In this document: positions 51,801 through 60,800 of the stretch, piece by piece
Layout: the number at the start of each line of letters is the position of its first letter
Numbering within the stretch: position 1 is the stretch's first letter
NCBI GenBank assembly: GCA_963693305.1
Contig: OY855913.1
Location: 13,943,522-14,007,521 of the forward strand
Origin: Meandrina meandrites
Taxonomy: Eukaryota; Cnidaria; Anthozoa; Scleractinia; Meandrinidae
Direction: 5' to 3'
DNA: 64,000 nucleotides
Notes under the pieces: model-generated
Seen by the model: the letters and a program-made list of their open reading frames with translations, nothing else
What the model was told of the DNA's origin: nothing
Database searches by the model: none
Made by a program: the position numbers and the translations under genes

Positions 51801-54800
51801 GACATTGTCACATTGTCTGTAAACCTATCTTGTTTCATCAATGCACTCTGCCTTCTAGATGTATTACTTACTTTAGTTACTGGTGTGGACCTATACACAG
51901 GACTAGCCTCTTCAATGTAGCATTCTGTAACATAACCACCGCCTTCAGAGACTGGAATGCAATAGTAAATGACATTATAACAATAACTTGAAATACAGTC
52001 AAACTTCGATTATCCGGACTCTTGGGGACTGGGCTAAATAGTAATTGAGAGTCTGGATAATCGAAAATATGAATATTAATGAGCCAGATGATCTTATGCC
52101 TGGTTCCTAAGCTACAAACGTTCCAGGAACGCACTTCTTGTCATCATGCAAAAATCTATGGAAAAACTGTGTTTGATGAAGAAATACATAATAACAAAAA
52201 ACAGACAAAACATCAATCGTGTGTTAAAGTTGGTGGAAAAGCTTTGTTCATCTTGATTTTGTTATGGTAATTATAAACATTCATAAAAAATTGGGACCAG
52301 ATCAGAGTAGCAAGTCCGATCCAGATAATCAAGAAATCTGGATAATCGAGGTCCAGATAATCGAGGTTCGACTGTAATAGCAAGAAAATTCTTTATACTG
52401 GAGAGCTGAAACCTAAAAACACAATTAATTGCCTTAACATTCATAAAAAGGTTTTGTGAGTCTGAGTCAACTGTGGGTTACAGAAAAGTTGACTGAAAAG
52501 GGCTTTGTTTATTTTGTTTCAATATGTAGATGTTGTGGTAAATTTGTCTTTGGTTTAAATTTTTCCAAACCAGCTTGACATTTTTGTCCCTTTGTTTCTG
52601 ATTATGATAATCAATATGAGACACTGAAAAGTAAAAATCAATCCGGTTTGAATAATGTTAAACCAATGTTAAATTTAAACCACAACATGCATCTCCATCT
52701 CCACTTTAATTTAGTGGTTACTGAATGGTTAACAAATGCTTTAGACTATTTAATGGAAAAGTGTTAGTGCATGTTTTCCTGTAGAAGGTCCAATTTTTGT
52801 TTTACTGTCAGTTTTGGTGTTGTGTGGCTGTTCTCTGCTGCTGTTTCTGCAAGCAGTTGCTCGATAAGCTTGCTCAATAGGCTTGCTCGATAAGCATATT
52901 TGCATTTCTCAGGCCGCAGTAGCTGGTCCGGGATTAAATGAATACTGTTTGGCCCCTCAGAGATGATTTGCACCCATTGAGGTGACCCTCGGTAGCAGAG
53001 ATGGGCGCAAATACAGCTCTGAGGGACCAAACCGTATTCTTTTAATCCCAGACCATTTCACCTGTGATTTGGAGTCTGGCCAAGGAGTTGGCCTAGTGAG
53101 TCTGGAACTATTTAATTTTACCAACAAAAAACAAGATAATGAACTGGCTGGCCAGCCGCTGCCACCCAGTTATTATAAACAAAAAACAAAGATACTTTTG
53201 GTACCTTCTGTGTAAAGCTCTTGGACAAGTGCATTGTACATACCAAGGAAAGGATTTCGGCTACTTATACTAATTGGTTTTATCCAAACCCTTCCGTTTC
53301 TCCAATCCTTTCTGTTTCTTCTCTGGCAATAAAATAACAGCAAGGCAGAACGGCAACTCTGTGTGAGTGCCATTGCTCTACGTTGGCCATGTTGCAATTT
53401 GGTGTGTTGTGATACGGTGCAAGTTTGACATGTAATGGGATGAGTTTGCCAACTTTAGTTTGTGAAGCCCACTTAATACAACTTGCTACTAACTAGCAAA
53501 AGGCATGTATCATAGGTGTGAACACAATTTTTGTGTTATCGACTGGCCTTGTGAACATGTAGCTTATTTACCACTTAATATCAACTTCGCTGGGTAAAGC
53601 AATCTAAGCTCCTGGGCAGGTCTAGGCTTCTGCCTATTCCACATGAACTACATGAAAAAGTTAAATTATCAACTAATCAATCAAAAGAAAATTAACTCAT
53701 ACATACAATGCATGATTGTCATTTTAAAACGTTTGGGAAAGAAGTCTATTAGGGAGAGGACCACTTGATATTTTACCTTCTAAGTATGGCTCATCCTGCT
53801 TGTCACTGCCATCATCATTACTGATGTCAGGTTCATTCTCATCATGGACAGGAGCTCTGACTAAATGCAGCTGTTGCTTTGCTTTCTTACTCAGCAAAGT
53901 TCTCCCGGTACTCCTTCTATTACCTAAATAGAAAGAATCTCGGTAAAAACAACTGCCTGGCCTGAATACTGTAATGTTCAGGTGGAGTAAGATAGAGGAG
54001 GACATGCATTCACTCTCATATGTAATTCACTGTAATCTCATTCTTAGATGATCATGTTTCATAAATAAGTAGTACATAATTGCATCCCATATACAGGGCC
54101 TGCACAGCAAGATTTTAAGATAACATGTAATCGTTAGCCTGAGGTTGGTGGGAGGGGGGAGGGTCTGGAGGCATACTACCCTGGGAAAATTTGGGTTTTG
54201 GTTTCTCTCAGATACCCCCAGGTGTATTTAAAATTAACAAACAGTGTATATATGCAAACATTCAGCACTCAAGTGCAATGTTTTTACAATTTGAAACAGC
54301 AAGGGACAGCAAACAACGTAGGATCTATATTGCAATTTATCTGTGCTGGTCTTCGAGCTGATGTTATTGAGATATGCTACACCACGCTAACGAGTCCCAA
54401 AAAGGACAAAACAGCTGTCTGCTATTGCAACCCTGCTTTATTGGTTCTGGTCGTGTTGGTTCCTCGCAAAGTTACTTCTTCATGTCACATCAGCCTTGCT
54501 TTTACTATTTGATGAAATCAAAACTCAGAATTACTAACTAGTGATAAACAAGAAGACACATTTGGGCCAAAATTACGTTTATTGATAACAGTGAAAATGT
54601 CATGCCACGGGAGGGAGGGAGGGAATGCGAACTCGAACGAGAACCTAGCACACAAAGATAGCCAGCTGATAGCATGGAGACGCAAACATGATACTTATGA
54701 AGCAATCCCTTGTTATTAATTAACATCTTTGATGAAATCAAAACTCAAAATTACTAACTAGTGACAAACAAGAAGACACGTTTGGGCCAAAATTACGTTT

Positions 54801-57800
54801 ATTGATAACAATGAAATTGCGCACCCCAAAGGAGATTGAAAGAAATTGGCCCAAACGTGGAGAAAATGGAAAATAAAATTGAGAAATGTTTAGTACGTAA
54901 AAATGTTGAGAAAGAACGCAGAAACCGAATAAGTTAGTTAATCAACGATTTTGTCTATACAGGCCTGCGGCGGATGTCGGCTACCGTGGAGCACGTACTT
55001 AGCTGTAGTGATAGGTAGTGTTTATAAGCGTCAGAGCACCAATCGCCGTGCAGTTGGAGTAAATGTTCTGGTGTCCCTGCTTGGAACGCAAACGTTGCGT
55101 CTAAAACTCTGAGGAGAGTAAGTGGCAGGGGTGAGGCCGAGCTTGCTAATAAGTTGTTTAAGAGTGGTAGTGAAGAAGGACGTGGTGACAGGAGTAAGGC
55201 TGATTGCAGTAGGAAGGCAGAAGAAAGGATCGTTGGGATGGGCGGGTACCAAGCTGAAGTAGCAGTGGATGGCGGTGACTGGGCAGAGAGGAGAATGTGG
55301 GATGCTGGGCAGAGGGACAACATGAATTCCTTCCTTACAGATGTATGTTGGCGTGTCTTGGACCATGTTATGCGGAGGAAACAGCCAGAATGCGTGGAAG
55401 TTGTTGGTGAAACCAAGTTTGACTTGGGCAGAAAAGAAAAGAAGGCTACCGTGAACAAGGCCCATGTCATGGCATGAGATGGTAAGTTCATGTCCAGGGA
55501 ATGGTGTATGGCGAGTAAAATTGCGGGTGTAATCAGGTGTTTTTGACGAGTGGCGATACCCAAAACATGCTTGAGACCTTTCTTGGTTAGTGACACTTCG
55601 AAACAAGTGAATGAGTCAACAGGCAGACCATGGTAGAGGTGTAACAAATGGACGCCGTTAAGATTACCCAAAATGTATTGGTAGGAAGATGTCTGCTGAG
55701 TTAAGAAAACTGCATATGAGGAGATGGTCGAAGACGATGCTGGAAGAGGAACTAATGAGAAAGCTTGGCAGAACAGATAGAAGGAATTCCATTGAGAGCG
55801 TAGGTTGCGCATGGTCCCCGGGGCGTAAGCCTGATCTTGTATGGGAGAAACACGGTGCTGAAGCTGAGAATATGGGGATGTGGCTGATGGATTGGTGACG
55901 TGAGCAGAAGTGCCTGATGAGGGAGAGAAAAGACCATATTTAATCTTGAATTGAAACAAATGAGGTCAACAAGGAACGTGTTTAGTGGGCGCGTCAGCGG
56001 TCAAGGCGGCGAAGGGTGTGTGATGAACTGGAGATAAATGCCAACGACTGAGGTGATTAGCGATAGAGTTGTCCACTGCAGCGACATGCCAAGCAAAGAT
56101 GTCAATATCATAACAAGCGGTGAGAAACCAGATTTCCCCGTAGACAAAGATGCAACCCGGGAACGCTGTTCTTATTATCACACTGCAAAATAACATGCTG
56201 GCCACGCAGAAGTTCACCCCAGAGCTTAAGCGCTACCATTATTGTCAACAGTTCCAAGATGTTAATGTCGTGTCCAAACTGGCAGAGAATGGGACTGGGA
56301 AAAGGGATGTGGAAGTACTGCCCATTGAAATAGCCCCCCGCACGGGTGCTGCATGCGTCCATTGAGAGGAATAAATGATTGTCGAGCCAAGGCAAAGTCT
56401 TTATGATCGAGACACCATTTTAGTGTGGTAACAAGTGGCACCACCAGCGTAGGTCAGAGTGATTAACACTTGACAGCGGGCAGTGTTTGTACAACTGGTA
56501 TGATCTGAGGGTGTAAAGTAGTGACGACATAAAAACACATGCGGAACATACAAAGGAAGTGACAAAAGACATAACGCCAAGCAAAGACTGCAAGTCGTGT
56601 CGTGAAACGTGTGTTGCGGAGAACAGAGATGCGCAACGGGAATGAAGCTCTGAAAGGCGGCCACTATCGACTGTTGATAGTTGTATCAACTAGAACACCC
56701 AGGAAGACAATCGAAGTAGCCGGCAGTGAGTCCTTGTCGGAAGAAGTGCTCAATCCAAGGCAATGCAAGAGGTCCCCCAAGGCCTGGAAAGCAGCAGTCC
56801 ACTTAGTAGAAGTCTCCCTTCCACCGAAAGCATCAATGTAATTGGTACAAGAGTAGCCAAGATTCTTGTACATGAAGGTGACAGCAGAAGTGGCGTTCTG
56901 GCACATCCTGGCTGAGGAGAGAAGGCCGAAAGGAGGAGCAATGTCAAAGTAGAGGTAATCGCGGTGCTGGTAACCCAAGAGATGATAGTTGCATGGGTCG
57001 ATATGGAACTGGCAGTATGCTCGACTCAGATCTTTCTTGAACAAATGCCAATGTTGGCTTTTTTGACGGATGATATCTAGCAAAGCATCAAGGCCGGGTA
57101 AGCAAAGAGAGAACTGTTCGCCAAGGTGAGTATCACGTGGAACACCACAGTTGACAGAGAGAGGATTGGTAACGAAAGGACCGCAGGTGGCGCCAAGTTC
57201 GCATTCGGAGCTAAGAAATTCGTCGATGACTGTTGGGTTGGACCTGGCAGAACCATGATTCTGGTAAGACTGGACAGGCGGAGTACTGCTGGTATATCCG
57301 ACCGGCCAGCCAAACGCAAGGAAGTCACACAGGGACTTGTCAGGATAATCTTGAAGACGGCGGTGCCATTCGGGAATGTTGAGGTTTGAGGGGACTGGAA
57401 GACGAAGCGTGAAGGCGTTGGGGCCGGAAGAATTCTGAAGCCAGGAATGGAGAGCAATGAAATGCGAGGTAAGCGATGACTTCAGAGGGTAAAGACGCAG
57501 GTGATGGGATGGATATGAAGTGGTAGTCGCTGCGGAGGGAAGGCCAGAAGAAGCAGAGGGTGAACGTGGGAGATCTTGTAGCCTGGGTCGGTGGATCCGT
57601 GCGCCGAGCTGGTATGGGAAACTTGCGCTTAGGGCAAGCGAGGGCTTGATGATCAGAACGTTTACACATGACGAAGACGTGCTGCTTGGAGCAATCGCCA
57701 GATGAGCAGTTGTTGTACCAGGACCATTCATCACAAATTTGGTTACGCGAAATCGCCGGTTTGAGAGGGGAATTAATCGCATTGCCACTAGAGGGAGCTT

Positions 57801-60800
57801 TCGCCATTTTTCGTGAAGTGCTCTCAGACAGCAAGGACGATGGTGTCAAAAACTGAAGTTTGAGATGATCAAAAGAGTCTCCCCATTTAACCAAACCCAG
57901 CTCGAGGGAACGCAACACTTTATAATGGAATGGTCGGACCGCTGACCACTGATACATCGATGCTAAGACCATGAGTTGATGGAAATGTTCTAGAAGAGCG
58001 GCAAAATGGGGTTTGGTGGAACTTTGCTGTACAATGACTAAATACACTGCACAAAACTCAGGCATAGGTAATTCATTATACATCTTTGGCTCACTTGGTG
58101 CAAAAATGTGTTGACAGGGCTGTGGGTGAAGGGTATTCTGTGGCACTTTTAAGTCGCCGAGTGATTTGCTGGGAGTCGACTCGGTGGAATTTGGCAAGGC
58201 GATTTGGCTGCCTTGAAGCTGGGCGAGCTGGAGCTGCAATTCTAGTTTTTTGAGTTTCTTTTTGAAGCTGAAGAGCAGCCAGCGAAAGGGTTGGACTCAT
58301 GGCAAGCTTCAGGCCAGGTAAAGGGGGCTGTGTAGCGATCAAGGTTTGTGCTTTGGAAGGTTTTGGAGTGGCTGCCACTCCTGCTATTGAAGGAGCATCG
58401 CTTTTAGTCCGTCTTTTCGGGACTGCACCAGACTCGGTCGGCACAGATTTCTTATCCCGGCGATCTGAATCAGCGCTGGCCATCAGTGGGGACTCTCGAT
58501 AACTGTTCAAAAACAATGCGTTTTCGTCGATCGAAGGCAGCGTTTCCCACTCGTAATCCGTGCTTGGATGACGGTGGCTGCCGCGTGTTGAACAACAATC
58601 TAAACTCATGGTGTTGTGGCGACGAATGGAGCAAGGATTGAACAGATTGGAGTAGACGAAGCGAAAAAGTGAACTCGAATGAGAACCTAGCACACAAAAA
58701 TGGCTAGCTGACAGCGTGGAGACGCGAACAGGATACTTATGAAGCAATCCCTTGTTATTAATTAACCTCAACATTTAGAACAAGTAAAAAGTAACATAGA
58801 TACTCACTTCATGCCTCACCCACTTCCCCCATCACTAAAAGAATGATTAACTTGTTCACAAAAATTTAATTTGACTCAAAGGATATTTCTCAATGCAGTG
58901 TAAACACTTTAATGAATAAATTTCTTCAGCTGAAAGAAAATTCAGTGGATAATAATAAATACAAAGCATATACTGACTGTCCCCACAGACACTGTGAGGT
59001 TTGTTTCTATTATTTGTTTAATTTATGGTCCATATTTTGGCCACAAAGATGTAAGTTTTATTTAGCTGGCACATATTATTTAGCACTCGAAATTTATGGC
59101 TTAATATGCGTCCAAAAACATATGTCAAAAAACATGCACGTGGAAGCTCCATTATTTGGTGAGGATATTGAATTGATATTGAACTAACGAATTGAAATTT
59201 GCAATAGTTGCAAAGCCCAACCAACAAAATAAAACTGCTAATAATCATAATAAAGATTCTAGCTCTAGTTCTGGTTATGCAAAATCCTTACTTCCAACTT
59301 CCTACATTTCGCAAATCCTGAACGGACAGTTATACCGAGTTCATGCAGGGAGTACGTCTCTCTGTTCTTCAGCAGACATTCTTAGATACATTTTTTTCTG
59401 GTCAAAGAAATAGTTGGAACTGCATCCTCTTTAAGGTTAGGTCTTCAGGGCTTGAAGGCAGAACCCAGAAACCCAGATTTTGTTTAAAACAGTTTTCAGT
59501 GAAATGAGCTGCACAAATGCGCGAGTTCTTGTTTTGGTTCAAATGATTCTCTTTCATTTTTACAAGCCAATGTTCTCTAACTTTTGGATCTTCTGAAAAC
59601 TTAAAAGTACTTACTTTAGACTTTGTATTATTAGTGCACTTTATTGCTGCACAGGTGAACTCAGGCGAACTTTGAACTTGAATTTCCTGCAATCCTACAA
59701 CTCACCAACAGATAATTTCCCGACAATTTTCTCGACCGTTCTACGATTTTGAAGGTCAAAAATAAGCATTTTTCAACTTGCAATATCTCTTCCATGCAAA
59801 GTCCAATTACTTTGAAACTTCAGAACAACTTTGTTTATTTGGCTCTTAATCAGTAGATTGGGCAAAAATATAGAAAAATCAAAATTTTGGTACATTTGAC
59901 CTTTAATTAATTGACTATTAAATTTTACAACATACATGTAGGGCCATAGTGATCGACTTAGCCTCTTATCACGGAGGACAGCCCCCCAGCCATATGAATA
60001 GTGCATTCGCACTATTCATATGGCCACTCAATATGGAAAAATAGGAAATATAGGGCTGGGATGTATGCTTAAAATGCAAATTTACACTCTTATTCCAGAG
60101 AACACTGCACTTTATTAAGCTATTTGGCACATTACACAAAAATATGAAACTTTCATACTGCTGTCTTAATGGAGACTGTGCTGGATATGATGTAATAAAT
60201 AACCAACAAAGGTGAATGGAATAATAATTATTGTTTTAGTAAATTCTCACACCAGGTTTTTGCTGCCCCTTTTTATTTCAACAATTTTACAAAGGGGTCA
60301 AACGAACATACAACTTCCTGTATCACACCTGCCGTGATCACCTGATTATTATATCACTGAATGAGCTTCAACTGTTTAAATAGTGTTCAAAGTTTAGGAA
60401 GATTTTCCTGATTTTCTCATGCCTCTGTATTATAATTTTGTGAACTTGGACATTGCAGTTGAAGAAAACCTGTGGAAAGCTTCTACACTCACTGTGTTGA
60501 ACCTCAGTATTTTCAAAATGATTTGGACTAATATAAAACTGTTCCTTCACTTTGAAGTTTCCAAGCATCCTTGCTGGCCATGGCATTGTCTTTTGTTTTT
60601 TTTGCAGCTGAAGAGATACCAGCAGTGCACACTGGGAAGCTATTACTTCTTGTTGTAGTCAATCACCCAGCCCAGTTGAAATGTTTTTGAGTAGTAGACA
60701 AAATGGCTGGAGTAGTCAGCGGCAGAGGCTACAACACATTTGGACACCATCATCTCGTTATATCCGAGGAAGCTTGTATAACCGGATGTATTTACCCTTG

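Larger units (their letters stand above)
54510..58766 (-). mobile_element. tyrosine-recombinase retrotransposon with split direct repeats (PAT/Ngaro-type ends)
   Basis: On the minus strand the order is A1 (58766-58670), gag, RT, RNase H, tyrosine recombinase, B1 (54816-54730), A2 (54725-54628), B2 (54597-54510). A1 and A2 share about 97 bp (gaactcgaacgagaacctag to cttgttattaattaac), and B1 and B2 share about 87 bp. This split-direct-repeat layout is that of PAT and Ngaro-like YR elements; DIRS1 has inverted ends. All genes carry frameshifts or substitutions, so the copy is complete in structure but not functional. No methyltransferase is recognisable. It occupies the first visible intron of the SYCP3-like gene. 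Confidence 0.88.
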
